A stretch of 64,000 nt of DNA from Bacteroidetes bacterium UBA1312 (GTDB lineage Bacteria; Bacteroidota; Bacteroidia; Chitinophagales; Chitinophagaceae), in the NCBI GenBank assembly GCA_002307135.1, contig DBTQ01000001.1, positions 171,217 through 235,216 on the forward strand. Reading direction: 5' to 3'. The notes beneath the pieces were generated by a model. It was not told the origin of the DNA. It was given only the letters and a program-made list of their open reading frames with translations, and did not search any database. This document shows, one piece after another, positions 1-8,192 of the stretch. Made by a program: the position numbers and the translations under genes. Numbering within the stretch: the first letter of the stretch is position 1; every line of letters starts with the position of its first letter.

Positions 1-426
1 ATGGGATGCACGCTCACTATGCATGGATAAACCATACAATTGACGAGAAAGGCCTACTGCAAAATCTGCAATGTCAATCATCTCTTGCACTTCTCCTAAG
101 CCTTCTTGCAGACTTTTCCCCATTTCGTAAGATACAAGTGTACCCAATGCTTCTTTATTATTGCGAAGCACTTCCCCTATTTGTCGAACGATTTCTCCCC
201 TTTTGGGTGCCGGCCATTTACGCCATTCTTTAAATGCTTGTTGTGCCGTTGCAACCACTTGGTCATATTCAGCTTGCGCTATACTTTTTACGGAAGCAAT
301 AAGTTTGCCGTCGGCCGGTGAGTACGAATCTATTGTCATACCTGTGCTATTCAACCATTGGGTTCCAGTTGAGGCTCCTTCATTAATCGTATTAATGCCT
401 AATGTTTTTAAAATATCTTGTATCAT
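1..426 (-). CDS. Aldehyde dehydrogenase, ALDH7 (aminoadipate-semialdehyde dehydrogenase-like), N-terminal 142 residues, truncated by window edge
   Basis: Reading the minus strand from the ATG at 426 gives an open frame of 142 codons running off the left edge. It begins MIQDILKTLGI and continues with SPADGKLIASV, AQQAFKEWRKWPAPKRGEIVRQ and SYEMGKSLQEGLGEVQEMIDI, which is the NAD-binding N-terminal half of an aldehyde dehydrogenase. The segment RQLYGLSMHSER is characteristic of the ALDH7 (antiquitin / piperideine-6-carboxylate dehydrogenase) branch, which oxidises aminoadipate semialdehyde in lysine breakdown. The catalytic Cys and Glu lie outside the window. A two-box promoter sits just upstream (452-483), supporting this start. 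The family call is good; the exact substrate is inference. Confidence 0.85.
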   Translation of the reverse strand, partial: MIQDILKTLGINTINEGASTGTQWLNSTGMTIDSYSPADGKLIASVKSIAQAEYDQVVATAQQAFKEWRKWPAPKRGEIVRQIGEVLRNNKEALGTLVSYEMGKSLQEGLGEVQEMIDIADFAVGLSRQLYGLSMHSERASH

Positions 427-451
427 ATTATCTTATTATTTTTATAGAATG

Positions 452-483
452 CAAATGTATTGTCTTGTGAGCATCTGCTCAAA
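452..483 (-). promoter_or_regulatory. Bacteroidota-type promoter for the aldehyde dehydrogenase gene
   Basis: On the minus strand TTTG (plus 480-483) is followed after 20 nt by TACATTTG (plus 452-459), matching TTTG-N19-TAnnTTTG. The -7 box ends 25 nt before the ATG at 426. Confidence 0.6.
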
Positions 484-504
484 TAAATAGGGCCAATTTG
501 TTAT

Positions 505-539
505 AAAAGAAAAAGGAAGCAAACTATGCCTCCTTTTTT
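505..539 (-). terminator. Intrinsic terminator of the YtxH/holin-like operon
   Basis: AAAAGGAAGC (511-520) pairs with GCCTCCTTTT (528-537) with one mismatch; an A-rich run on the plus strand at 505-514 gives the T-run on the minus strand. The loop contains the stop codon of the gene ending at 524. Confidence 0.55.
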
Positions 540-895
540 CTCGATAATTTTGATTGTGCGAATCTTATTGCACCATATAGCATTTTCCATTTTAAATAAC
601 CTCCAACAAATTCGATTGCCATTTTTCGAACAATTCTTTTAATCTTACCAGTAGATGCTAATGCAATTACAGAAGGTATCGCCAATTCTATTATTTCAGT
701 AGTCGATAATTTTTCCTTTTTAGCCAATACGCCATTAATTACTGATACCGTTTTGCCGAGTATAGTATTGCCTGAAAATTGAGATAGTTCTAGCTTTATT
801 GGTGTCGATTTAATTTTTTCGAGCTGCTTTTTTAATGCATGTTTTTCCGTCTTTAGCTCGTCTAAACTATTTAAATGTTTGTTGTATAATTTCAT
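524..895 (-). CDS. Hypothetical protein, third gene of a small envelope operon
   Basis: 123 residues, not recognised at family level. The first 30 residues are a charged probable coiled coil (LDELKTEKHALKKQLEKI). Residues about 60-85 are a hydrophobic, Ala/Ile/Val-rich stretch, and the C-terminus is basic (KLSRKKEA). It is the last gene of a minus-strand trio with a YtxH-like protein and a holin-superfamily-III membrane protein, so a membrane-associated role is likely. In Proteobacteria the yqjD-yqjE-yqjK operon has a similar layout, with a small charged protein last; the resemblance here is in organisation, not demonstrated homology. A hairpin terminator overlaps the stop codon. Confidence 0.7.
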   Translation of the reverse strand: MKLYNKHLNSLDELKTEKHALKKQLEKIKSTPIKLELSQFSGNTILGKTVSVINGVLAKKEKLSTTEIIELAIPSVIALASTGKIKRIVRKMAIEFVGGYLKWKMLYGAIRFAQSKLSRKKEA

Positions 896-954
896 CAGAG
901 CTAAATTTTTCCAAAACGGGTGAGTGATAGTTGGTAAATTGAATTGCTTTAATA

Positions 955-1326
955 TTATTTTACCGAACCCTTCTCTTCATCTTCGTCGTCTCCCTGTTTT
1001 TCTGTAAGCACATTGATAAAAACATCTGAGAGTCTTTTCAAAATTTTCTTGCGAAGAGCAATTAATATTCCTGCTAATAAAACGTAACATGCTGCAGCAA
1101 GAAAGAATCCTCCTATCCTGCTATTAACCATAGCGGTAAATAATTCCGCCACGCCAAATCCTAGAAAAAGGAATACTCCAAATACAATAAATATGAGTAT
1201 GATAGCAAAAATAAAATAACTCATTAAGCCCGACACGCGCTCTATAAAACTGAGCTGTGCAATTCGTACCTGTGTTGCCACATAGCCGAGTAGTTTATCT
1301 TTCCATTTACTAATAATATCTAACAA
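955..1326 (-). CDS. Phage holin superfamily III / YqjE-like membrane protein
   Basis: 123 residues. An amphipathic N-terminal helix (residues 1-35, rich in Lys and aromatic residues) is followed by two long membrane segments (about 36-62 and 73-95), then a basic turn (RKKILKRL) and an acidic tail (GDDEDEEKGSVK). This is the layout of the YqjE/holin superfamily III proteins, inner-membrane proteins of unknown function despite the name. There is no ATG near the N-terminus: the frame is closed by a stop at 1345-1347, and the first usable codon is TTG at 1326, which keeps the family's N-terminal helix. It lies 11 bp after the YtxH gene and 59 bp before the unknown gene, in one apparent operon. 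No lysis genes are nearby, so a true phage holin is unlikely. Confidence 0.75.
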   Translation of the reverse strand: MLDIISKWKDKLLGYVATQVRIAQLSFIERVSGLMSYFIFAIILIFIVFGVFLFLGFGVAELFTAMVNSRIGGFFLAAACYVLLAGILIALRKKILKRLSDVFINVLTEKQGDDEDEEKGSVK

Positions 1327-1337
1327 GGTATATGCTA

Positions 1338-1532
1338 TTAGGCGTTAAAAATATCTTCTTCTAGTTCTTTACTCTTTTTGTTCAACTTGCCTTTTAAATC
1401 GTTGAATTTATCTTTAATACCAGCTAAATCTTCTTGGCGTTTTTCTTTATCAGTAGCCATTATATAGCCTAGTGCTGCACCGATTGCTGCACCTATAATG
1501 AGCGTTGCTACTGTTTTTCCTGCTTTTGCCAT
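1338..1532 (-). CDS. YtxH domain-containing small membrane protein
   Basis: 64 residues: a single Gly/Ala-rich membrane helix at about residues 7-26 (TLIIGAAIGAALGYIM), then DKEKRQED and a Lys/Glu-rich helix to the end. This is the usual form of YtxH/gas-vesicle-GvpP-like proteins, small inner-membrane proteins often tied to envelope or general stress. It is the first gene of a three-gene minus-strand operon. A weak TAnnTTCG element (CGAAGTTA on plus, 1567-1574) lies 34 nt upstream of the ATG. Confidence 0.75.
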   Translation of the reverse strand: MAKAGKTVATLIIGAAIGAALGYIMATDKEKRQEDLAGIKDKFNDLKGKLNKKSKELEEDIFNA

Positions 1533-1744
1533 AACGTATGAATTTTTATATTTTAAAATAATACTACGAAGTTATGTCTAAGTTCTCTTATAAACCTTTG
1601 GTTATGAGATTTTTTTCAAAATATTAAGATTACCTGCCGATATTAATTGTGTTGTCCGGTAATATACTTTAAGAGTAAGCTCAAAATCAATTCGATAACT
1701 TATTATAGATAAACTTTGTATCGTTTGGCTCATTAATCTTCACA

Positions 1745-1775
1745 TTTGTATTTGAGTATAAATCTTGTACTTTTG
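1745..1775 (+). promoter_or_regulatory. Bacteroidota-type promoter for sucD
   Basis: TTTG at 1745-1748, exactly 19 nt, then TACTTTTG at 1768-1775: a full match to the TTTG-N19-TAnnTTTG consensus. It predicts a leader of roughly 40 nt before the ATG at 1822. Confidence 0.75.
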
Positions 1776-1821
1776 TGCACAAATTATTTTTTCCGATAAA
1801 AATTAAATAAAAAATAAAGCA

Positions 1822-2709
1822 ATGGCTGTTTTAGTTAACAAGGATTCAAAAGTTATCGTGCAAGGTTTTACAGGTACAGAAGGTACTTTCCATGCTAGTC
1901 AAATGATAGAATACGGAACCAATGTTGTTGGTGGTGTAACTCCGGGAAAAGGTGGAACTACTCATTTAGAGCGTCCTGTGTTCAATACTGTAAAGGATGC
2001 TGTTGTAAAAGCTGGAGCCGATACTTCTATTATTTTTGTACCGCCGGCTTTTGCTGCTGATGCCATTATGGAAGCTGCAGATGCAGGAATCAAAGTTATT
2101 ATTTGTATTACAGAAGGAATTCCTGTACAAGATATGGTAAAGGCAAAAGCATTTACTGCAACTAAAGATTGTCGTTTGATTGGCCCTAACTGTCCCGGCG
2201 TTATTACGGCAGGTGAAGCTAAGGTCGGTATTATGCCAGGATTTGTATTCAAAACCGGTAGAATAGGTATCGTTTCTAAGTCTGGGACATTGACTTATGA
2301 AGCTGCAGATCAAGCCGTGAAATCTGGATTAGGAATATCTACTGCTATCGGTATTGGTGGTGATCCTATTATTGGTACAACCACGAAAGAAGCTGTTGAG
2401 TTGTTGATGAACGACCCTGAAACAGACGGTATTATAATGATCGGTGAAATAGGAGGTAGCATGGAAGCAGAAGCTGCACTGTGGTTGAAAGATAACATGA
2501 GAAAACCAGTTGTAGGTTTTATTGCCGGACAGACAGCACCTGCTGGCCGTCGTATGGGACATGCCGGAGCTATTGTAGGTGGTGCTGATGATACGGCGGC
2601 AGCTAAAATGAAAATAATGGGAGAATGTGGTATTCATGTTGTGGCAAGCCCTGCTGATATTGGAAAAACAATGGCTGCAGTATTGGCAAAAACAAGTGTA
2701 ACTGCATAG
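1822..2709 (+). CDS. sucD: Succinate--CoA ligase (ADP/GDP-forming), alpha subunit
   Basis: 295 residues, full length for the family. It catalyses the succinyl-CoA to succinate step of the TCA cycle with the beta subunit SucC. The N-terminal Rossmann CoA-binding domain (residues about 4-100) has the QGFTGTEGTFHA and GGVTPGKGG loops; the ligase domain carries GDPIIGTTTKE, and the phosphorylated histidine is H247 in the motif RRMGHAGAIVGG. sucC is not adjacent, which is common in Bacteroidota. The gene stands alone between a strong promoter (1745-1775) and a terminator (2750-2778), so it is probably monocistronic. Confidence 0.97.
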   Translation: MAVLVNKDSKVIVQGFTGTEGTFHASQMIEYGTNVVGGVTPGKGGTTHLERPVFNTVKDAVVKAGADTSIIFVPPAFAADAIMEAADAGIKVIICITEGIPVQDMVKAKAFTATKDCRLIGPNCPGVITAGEAKVGIMPGFVFKTGRIGIVSKSGTLTYEAADQAVKSGLGISTAIGIGGDPIIGTTTKEAVELLMNDPETDGIIMIGEIGGSMEAEAALWLKDNMRKPVVGFIAGQTAPAGRRMGHAGAIVGGADDTAAAKMKIMGECGIHVVASPADIGKTMAAVLAKTSVTA

Positions 2710-2749
2710 TGCAAACACATAGAAATGTGATTTTAATATTTTAATTTGA

Positions 2750-2778
2750 AACAGCCGCATTCATAGCGGCTGTTTTTA
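2750..2778 (+). terminator. Intrinsic terminator of sucD
   Basis: AACAGCCGC (2750-2758) and GCGGCTGTT (2766-2774) form a perfect 9-bp stem with a 7-nt loop, followed by a T-run. Confidence 0.8.
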
Positions 2779-2807
2779 TAAGATTAAGTAAATAGAATTG
2801 AAGAATA

Positions 2808-3902
2808 ATGGTTTACAAAGTAATAGGATTAATGTCAGGTAGTTCGCTCGATGGTTTGGATATTGTTTATACTCAAATTGAAGAGATTCGTGGTAAATGG
2901 AGTGCAACAATATTACATGCTGAATGTGTTCCTTATAATGAGGAATGGTTGCACGATTTGCATCATGCTACAATATTAAATGTTCCTGATTTTCTTCGTT
3001 TAAACACACGTTATGGCCGTTATATTGGCAATGCTGTAAGTTCCTTTATCGAAAAGAATGAACTCGCACATAAAGTGAATTTTGTGGCTTCTCATGGACA
3101 TACTGTATTTCATGAACCGACGACGCAAACGACCTGCCAAATAGGTGATGGAGCATCTATAGCTGCGATACTTCAATTGCCGGTGATAAATGATTTGCGC
3201 TCGTTGGATATTGCATTCGGAGGACAAGGGGCTCCTATTGTTCCAATTGGAGATCGCTTGCTATTTGGTGAATATGATTTGTTGTTGAATTTGGGTGGAA
3301 TAGCTAATATTAGTATTCGAAATGATAATGCTGAATATACTGCATTCGATATCTGTGTGGCCAATCAAGCACTTAATTATTTAGCTGCTCAGCTAGGCAA
3401 AAGTTATGATGAAAATGGAATGCTCGCATCTAATGGTAAATTATTACCTCATGAGTTAATGACACTATCGCAAGCCGATTATTATAAACTGGACGCACCC
3501 AAATCTTTGAGTAATGAACTGGCCATGAGCTTGGTTCGCGATTTTATAGACATTAAACAGTATGCTGTTGAAGATAAATTGCACACTATTGTTGCACTTA
3601 TAGTATCGCAAATAAAGGCTTCAATTGTACATGAAATCGGTGCTCATGCAATTGCAGGGAAAAAAATGTTGGTGACTGGAGGTGGGGCTTTTAATACTTT
3701 TCTAATGCAGCAATTACAATCAGAATTGAGTAGTTTGGGTATTGAAATAATTTTGCCGGAAAAAGAATTGGTGATGTACAAAGAGGCATTGGTAATGGCG
3801 CTCATAGGTACATTGCGTTGGCGCGAAGATGTTAATGTTTTGAGTCAGGCTACAGGTTCACTAAAAGATAGCGTTGGAGGCTCTTTTTGGATAGGAGTAT
3901 AA
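2808..3902 (+). CDS. anmK: Anhydro-N-acetylmuramic acid kinase
   Basis: 364 residues. AnmK opens and phosphorylates 1,6-anhydroMurNAc to MurNAc-6-phosphate during peptidoglycan recycling in the cytoplasm. The signature GLMSGSSLDGLD at residues 7-18 is the phosphate-binding start of the family; SHGHTVFHEP, FGGQGAPIVP, LLNLGGIANIS and the C-terminal VTGGGAFNTFL follow in the expected order. The length matches the family. No other recycling gene (murQ, nagZ) is beside it. A bidirectional terminator follows. Confidence 0.95.
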   Translation: MVYKVIGLMSGSSLDGLDIVYTQIEEIRGKWSATILHAECVPYNEEWLHDLHHATILNVPDFLRLNTRYGRYIGNAVSSFIEKNELAHKVNFVASHGHTVFHEPTTQTTCQIGDGASIAAILQLPVINDLRSLDIAFGGQGAPIVPIGDRLLFGEYDLLLNLGGIANISIRNDNAEYTAFDICVANQALNYLAAQLGKSYDENGMLASNGKLLPHELMTLSQADYYKLDAPKSLSNELAMSLVRDFIDIKQYAVEDKLHTIVALIVSQIKASIVHEIGAHAIAGKKMLVTGGGAFNTFLMQQLQSELSSLGIEIILPEKELVMYKEALVMALIGTLRWREDVNVLSQATGSLKDSVGGSFWIGV

Positions 3903-3920
3903 AATACAAAAAGCATAAAA

Positions 3921-3957
3921 AATCCCCTGAATGGTTTAGTTCAGGGGATTTTGCTTT
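3921..3957. terminator. Bidirectional terminator between anmK and the CoA-binding gene
   Basis: AATCCCCTGAA (3921-3931) pairs with TTCAGGGGATT (3940-3950), an 11-bp perfect stem with an 8-nt loop, flanked by A-rich sequence on the left and T-rich on the right. It serves two convergent genes. Confidence 0.8.
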
Positions 3958-3960
3958 AAA

Positions 3961-4320
3961 CTAGTATTGTCCGGTAGAGAGTAATACTAATGTACATGCT
4001 TCCATTGTTTTTATTCCAGCCTTCTGTGCCAAGCTTTCCAATTCCTCGTTTTCAGTGCCGGGATTGAAAATGATACGTTTGGGATGTAAAGAAAGGATAT
4101 ACTCATAATAAGTCTTTTGATTGGAGGGGTTAAGATAAAGTGTGACTGTGTCAATATCTTTGAATGCAGTCTGTTCTGTTGTTATGTCCACATCTTGAAT
4201 TTTTCCTTTCTTATTACCTAGCGCAACTACATTATAGCCTTTGCTCAGTAATTTATTTACAGCTAAGAAGCTGTACCTGCTTGGGTTTTCAGAAGCACCA
4301 ATTACTAGCGTTTTTTTCAT
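3961..4320 (-). CDS. CoA-binding protein (YccU-like Rossmann domain)
   Basis: 119 residues, a single CoA-binding domain. It starts KKTLVIGASENPSRYSFLAVNKLL, the Gly-rich nucleotide loop of the CoA-binding Rossmann fold also found in SucD, and ends with NPGTENEELESLAQKAGIKTMEACTLVLL. The family is widespread, binds CoA in structural studies and has no fixed physiological role. It is convergent with anmK. Confidence 0.85.
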   Translation of the reverse strand: MKKTLVIGASENPSRYSFLAVNKLLSKGYNVVALGNKKGKIQDVDITTEQTAFKDIDTVTLYLNPSNQKTYYEYILSLHPKRIIFNPGTENEELESLAQKAGIKTMEACTLVLLSTGQY

Positions 4321-4382
4321 GTCTATTTAGTTTAATCGTTCTTCTAAATCGTATAAAAATGCAATTTTTATCGGCAATAAAA

Positions 4383-5834
4383 TTAAAGGCTATATCCGTC
4401 ATCTTCGGTGGCCTCTTCACTGTTTGCTCTAACTCGATTATTATTGCCCTTTCTTCCTTTTTTTATACCGAAACGAAAACCAAGATAAAAGTCCGCCTGT
4501 TTTGAAGAGCCCAATATAGAGCTTATTAGGCTTGAAGAACCTGCATAAACTGGACCTGCACGGAACCCGAATCCAACATTCATTTTAGTCAATGAACTAT
4601 AGGTTATGGGTAAATAGGCTGCCAGTATTTTACTTTCGAAACGTGGGGTAAGCGTAACGATATTGAGACTATTGGGATTGTATGCTTTGCTATCATTGTT
4701 GACCAAACTTATTTGACTATTAAGTGCAACATAGATTTTTGGTATGATTCTAAAATCTATACCTAATTGTATAGTAGTTGGTAAAGAAACTCTATAGCTA
4801 TTCCCGTTAAGCCCGGCTACTTGATTAAAATAAGCAGGATTTGCATCTAGCACAGCTTTATAATCGCTTAGTTTTGATCCTTTAAATTGATCGAGATAAA
4901 ATTGTTGGCTCGAAGGAATATGCACATCATATGCACCGGTGCTTGATTGTACTTGGTTGTATTTTATCCCACCTATATCGAGTAAAGAAGCACTGATTTT
5001 AAATGCATATTTGTTTGCTTTCGATTGCAAATAATCGGGGCGGTATTCATATACAAATCCAATGTCTGCACCGATGCCACTTCCTTTATAATTGAGTGTA
5101 ACATTATTCAGGTTATTAATGTCATAGCCTCCTACTCCCATGGCTACACGACCCGTAGCATCTGAAATATAAGTACGGTTATCGCTTGTTGTACTATCTA
5201 CATTTATAGTGCCTTTTAAGTTATCGATTTGCAAGTATGCATTGCCAATTCCGGCAAGATATTTTACGGTTCCTCCGACCTTTAAGAAATGATTGCCCTG
5301 ATCTAATAACACCTGGCCTATAGCAATACCATATTCACTCCATGCATTGATGTTGATCCTCATGTTTGTAGAATTCTGAATAGTGTAGGGTGGGTTTTGC
5401 GAAAGTTCATTACTGACAGAATTGATTAAGTTACCATCGAAGTCCGAGATACTAAACATCATCCTTGTTCTCGATACAAATGCAATTGATGTATGTGGCG
5501 TGATGTTGAACATTACAGAAGGCATATGAATGCTGGTATTCAGCATGGCATTACTTTTGGCATTCGGTCCAATAAATTTTGAAAAAATACTACTGTCAGC
5601 GCCCAAGTCAGACAACTTTCCTAAATTGTAAGATATATTATCATTGCCGGCAAACATATTTAGTCCCAGTATATTCACATCAACTTTATAGCGGCTATCT
5701 ACAACGTTTGCGGGGTTAAAAAAAACACCATTTACACCATTGTAATTGTCAACTCGGAAACCGCCCATTTCTTGAGCATGTAGGGTAGATACAGTGAGTG
5801 TACCTGCTAGCAGGAGTATAATTTTTACTTTCAT
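4383..5834 (-). CDS. DUF5723 family outer-membrane protein
   Basis: 483 residues from the ATG at 5834. It has a signal peptide (KVKIILLLAGTLTVSTLHAQ) and then GGFRVDNYNGVNGVFFNPANVVDSRYKVDVNILG, the N-terminal pattern of the DUF5723 / PorV-FadL-like barrels of Bacteroidota, followed by many alternating strands. The upstream in-frame start at 5891 is rejected: it would hide the signal peptide, and the promoter (5859-5892) lies inside it. The tail (KKGRKGNNNRVRANSEEATEDDGYSL) is polar and probably periplasmic. Function is unknown; an outer-membrane location is inferred from the signal and strand pattern. Confidence 0.8.
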   Translation of the reverse strand: MKVKIILLLAGTLTVSTLHAQEMGGFRVDNYNGVNGVFFNPANVVDSRYKVDVNILGLNMFAGNDNISYNLGKLSDLGADSSIFSKFIGPNAKSNAMLNTSIHMPSVMFNITPHTSIAFVSRTRMMFSISDFDGNLINSVSNELSQNPPYTIQNSTNMRININAWSEYGIAIGQVLLDQGNHFLKVGGTVKYLAGIGNAYLQIDNLKGTINVDSTTSDNRTYISDATGRVAMGVGGYDINNLNNVTLNYKGSGIGADIGFVYEYRPDYLQSKANKYAFKISASLLDIGGIKYNQVQSSTGAYDVHIPSSQQFYLDQFKGSKLSDYKAVLDANPAYFNQVAGLNGNSYRVSLPTTIQLGIDFRIIPKIYVALNSQISLVNNDSKAYNPNSLNIVTLTPRFESKILAAYLPITYSSLTKMNVGFGFRAGPVYAGSSSLISSILGSSKQADFYLGFRFGIKKGRKGNNNRVRANSEEATEDDGYSL

Positions 5835-5858
5835 AAAATGAGAAGTTATGGTTCCTAA

Positions 5859-5892
5859 CAAAGATAACTCCTTCTTTGAAGATTTATGCAAA
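5859..5892 (-). promoter_or_regulatory. Promoter of the DUF5723 gene
   Basis: On the minus strand TTTG (plus 5889-5892), 22 nt, then TATCTTTG (plus 5859-5866). The -7 box ends 24 nt before the ATG at 5834 and decides that start. Confidence 0.65.
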
Positions 5893-6028
5893 TCAATATT
5901 AATTTGATTGAGCTTGATTTTAACTGTTGATGATGCAATATCTGTCCCAAATTTCCGTTAAAGGCATATAATCATCCACAATACGTCTAATTTTATTGCT
6001 GGAATAAATTCATTTGAAAAAATATATC

Positions 6029-7585
6029 ATGAACAACACTCTTGGTGAAATATTATGGGTAGACGATGAAATTGATTCGTTGAAATCGCAAATTATTTTT
6101 CTTAAAAATAAGGGCTACTCTGTAACTCCGTTGTCTAATGGATACGATGCATTGGATATGCTTAAAGAAAAAGACATTGATGTGGTTTTGCTAGATGAAA
6201 GTATGCCTGGTATTACAGGGCTGGAAACCCTTACAAAAATAAAAGAGCAATGGCCAAATCTACCAGTAGTAATGGTTACCAAAAATGAGGCTGAAAATAT
6301 TATGGAAGATGCAATTGGCGCGCAAATTTCTGATTATTTAATTAAGCCCGTTAACCCAAATCAAGTATTATTATCGCTTAAAAAATTGATGGAAGGCAAG
6401 CGACTTGTTTCAGAAAAAACGACGGCCGCGTACCAACAAGAGTTTCGTAATTTATTTATGGCTCTTAATGATAAACCCAATCATGAAGAGTGGAAGGAAT
6501 TGTATAAGAAATTGGTGTTTTGGGAGCTTGAAATGACTAAAAGTGGTAGCACAGAAATGATGGAGGTACTTCAATCTCAAAAATCTGAGGCCAATACAGA
6601 ATTTTTTAAGTTTGTATCTAAGAATTATGCAGATTGGGTACAAGCTAAAAATGCACCATTAATGTCGCATCGGCTGTTTGCCGAAAAGGTTGCTCCTTTC
6701 TTAAATAATGAGAAGCCAACTTTCTTAATTGTTATTGATAATCTGAGGTATGACCAATGGAAAGCCATTCAGCATATTATTAGTGATTTATTTAAGATTG
6801 TGGACGAAGACTTATTTTATAGTATTTTACCGACGGCTACTCAATATTGTCGTAATGCTTTGTTTGCTGGAATGTTACCTATTGATATTGAAAAAAACTT
6901 TCCTAATGAGTGGAAGAATGATGATGATGATGGAGGAAAGAATCTTTATGAAGATGTGTTTCTAAAACATCAAATGAAGCGATTACACCTGGATAATCTA
7001 AAACAACAGTACGTTAAGATTACGAATAATGATGATGGCAAAATATTGGAAGACAATATTCATAATTATCTTCAAAACGACCTTACCGTAATAGTGTACA
7101 ATTTTGTGGATATGCTATCTCATGCTCGTACTGAAATGGAGGTATTAAAAGAATTGGCAGGAGATGAAGTTTCTTACCGTTCGCTTACTGTTAGTTGGTT
7201 TGAACATTCTCCTTTATTCCGGGCACTTCGTAAGATAGCAGACAAAGACATTCAAATAATCATAACCACTGACCACGGTACACAGCGCGTCAAGACACCA
7301 AGCAAATGTATCGGAGATAGAGCAACAACTACTAATCTTCGTTATAAGCATGGTCGCAACTTACAGTATGAAGCAAAAGATGTGCTTGCATTCCGTGATC
7401 CTAAGTTGGCGGGATTACCAAGGCCTAATGTTAGCTCAACGTTTATATTTGCCAAAGAAGACGTGTTCTTATGTTATCCAAACAATTATAACCACTACGT
7501 CAATTATTACAAAAATACATTCCAACATGGAGGTATTTCTATTGAAGAAATGATTGTTCCTGTAATTAGATTGCAGAGTAAATAA
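6029..7585 (+). CDS. porX: PorX-type response regulator with PglZ domain (type IX secretion regulator)
   Basis: 518 residues from the ATG at 6029 (a TTG five codons earlier is less likely). Residues 1-125 are a receiver domain: acidic pair D12-D13, phosphoacceptor D56 in VVLLDESMPG, and the conserved Lys in YLIKPVNP. A helical linker follows, then a PglZ/alkaline-phosphatase-like domain with IVIDNLRYDQW (D237) and TTDHGTQ (D415, H416) as likely metal ligands. PorX is the two-component regulator that, with PorY and an ECF sigma factor, controls type IX secretion in Bacteroidota. Cargo proteins with type IX tails occur in this window (15763, 39148, 53630). porY is not here. Confidence 0.93.
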   Translation: MNNTLGEILWVDDEIDSLKSQIIFLKNKGYSVTPLSNGYDALDMLKEKDIDVVLLDESMPGITGLETLTKIKEQWPNLPVVMVTKNEAENIMEDAIGAQISDYLIKPVNPNQVLLSLKKLMEGKRLVSEKTTAAYQQEFRNLFMALNDKPNHEEWKELYKKLVFWELEMTKSGSTEMMEVLQSQKSEANTEFFKFVSKNYADWVQAKNAPLMSHRLFAEKVAPFLNNEKPTFLIVIDNLRYDQWKAIQHIISDLFKIVDEDLFYSILPTATQYCRNALFAGMLPIDIEKNFPNEWKNDDDDGGKNLYEDVFLKHQMKRLHLDNLKQQYVKITNNDDGKILEDNIHNYLQNDLTVIVYNFVDMLSHARTEMEVLKELAGDEVSYRSLTVSWFEHSPLFRALRKIADKDIQIIITTDHGTQRVKTPSKCIGDRATTTNLRYKHGRNLQYEAKDVLAFRDPKLAGLPRPNVSSTFIFAKEDVFLCYPNNYNHYVNYYKNTFQHGGISIEEMIVPVIRLQSK

Positions 7586-7599
7586 AACTAACATTAAAT

Positions 7600-7640
7600 A
7601 ATAACCGCAGTATTGATTTTCAATACTGCGGTTATTTATA
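7600..7640 (+). terminator. Strong terminator after porX
   Basis: A perfect 16-bp stem: 7600-7615 pairs with 7621-7636, with a 5-nt loop ATTTT and flanking A/T runs. It may serve both directions, since the Rieske gene ends at 7674 on the other strand. Confidence 0.85.
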
Positions 7641-7673
7641 TTCAAGCCTTATGGATGACTTTTGGGATATTAA

Positions 7674-8090
7674 TTATGAATATACTCTAAGACTTGTGCC
7701 AGTTAAAGAAGTATTGTATTTGCTTAGATTTTGAGTTGCAGGTCCTCTCGTTACAGTTCCATTGCTGTCATACATAGCGCCGTGGTTAGGACATAAAAAG
7801 TCATTAGCGCTGGCAACATAATTTACATTGGTGCCTTCATGTGTACATGCCGCAGACACCGCTAGAAATGTACTGGTATTTGTACGCGCTACTAAGACAC
7901 CATTATGCGTCAAAAAACCACCATTAGCAGATAATGAACCAGTGCTAATGTCAAGTGTAAAATCTACGTTGGTTGGAGCCGTAGTGTTGTTGCTGGCTTT
8001 AGTACAACTGGATAAGCCGCCAACACATGCCGGTATAAGTAGTGCTGCGGCGCTAATGCCAACTTGTGATAAAAAATCTTTTCTGTCCAT
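7674..8090 (-). CDS. Rieske [2Fe-2S] domain lipoprotein
   Basis: 138 residues. A hydrophobic N-terminus (FLSQVGISAAALLIPAC, lipobox Cys at 22, or 29 in GLSSC) suggests an exported lipoprotein. The Rieske cluster motifs are complete: C82-T-H84 and C100-P-N-H103 in FLCPNHGAMYD. Rieske proteins bind a [2Fe-2S] cluster through two Cys and two His and move electrons. No cytochrome b or dioxygenase subunit is adjacent, so this is one of the stand-alone exported Rieske proteins common in Bacteroidota; the redox partner is unknown. An intrinsic terminator at 8131-8168 separates it from the upstream peptidase gene. Confidence 0.88.
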   Translation of the reverse strand: MDRKDFLSQVGISAAALLIPACVGGLSSCTKASNNTTAPTNVDFTLDISTGSLSANGGFLTHNGVLVARTNTSTFLAVSAACTHEGTNVNYVASANDFLCPNHGAMYDSNGTVTRGPATQNLSKYNTSLTGTSLRVYS

Positions 8091-8130
8091 AGCATGTTTA
8101 TTTAATTACTTGAAGGTAGAAAAATGTTCA

Positions 8131-8168
8131 TTAAAAAAAACGCTGGTAAAAGTTCTTTACCAGCGTTT
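8131..8168 (-). terminator. Terminator of the S9 peptidase gene
   Basis: AAACGCTGGTAAA (8138-8150) and TTTACCAGCGTTT (8156-8168) form a perfect 13-bp stem with a 5-nt loop; the plus-strand A-run at 8133-8140 is the T-run for the minus-strand transcript. Confidence 0.85.
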
Positions 8169-8192
8169 AACTTATTGCTTTTTTGTACTTAT

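Noticed and set aside
161..490. Plus-strand frames at the left edge, up to 109 codons
   Set aside because: They are antisense shadows of the truncated aldehyde dehydrogenase, which gives a coherent protein on the minus strand with a promoter.
955..1326. Prophage lysis holin
   Set aside because: No endolysin, spanin or structural phage gene nearby; the layout fits the chromosomal YqjE-like family.
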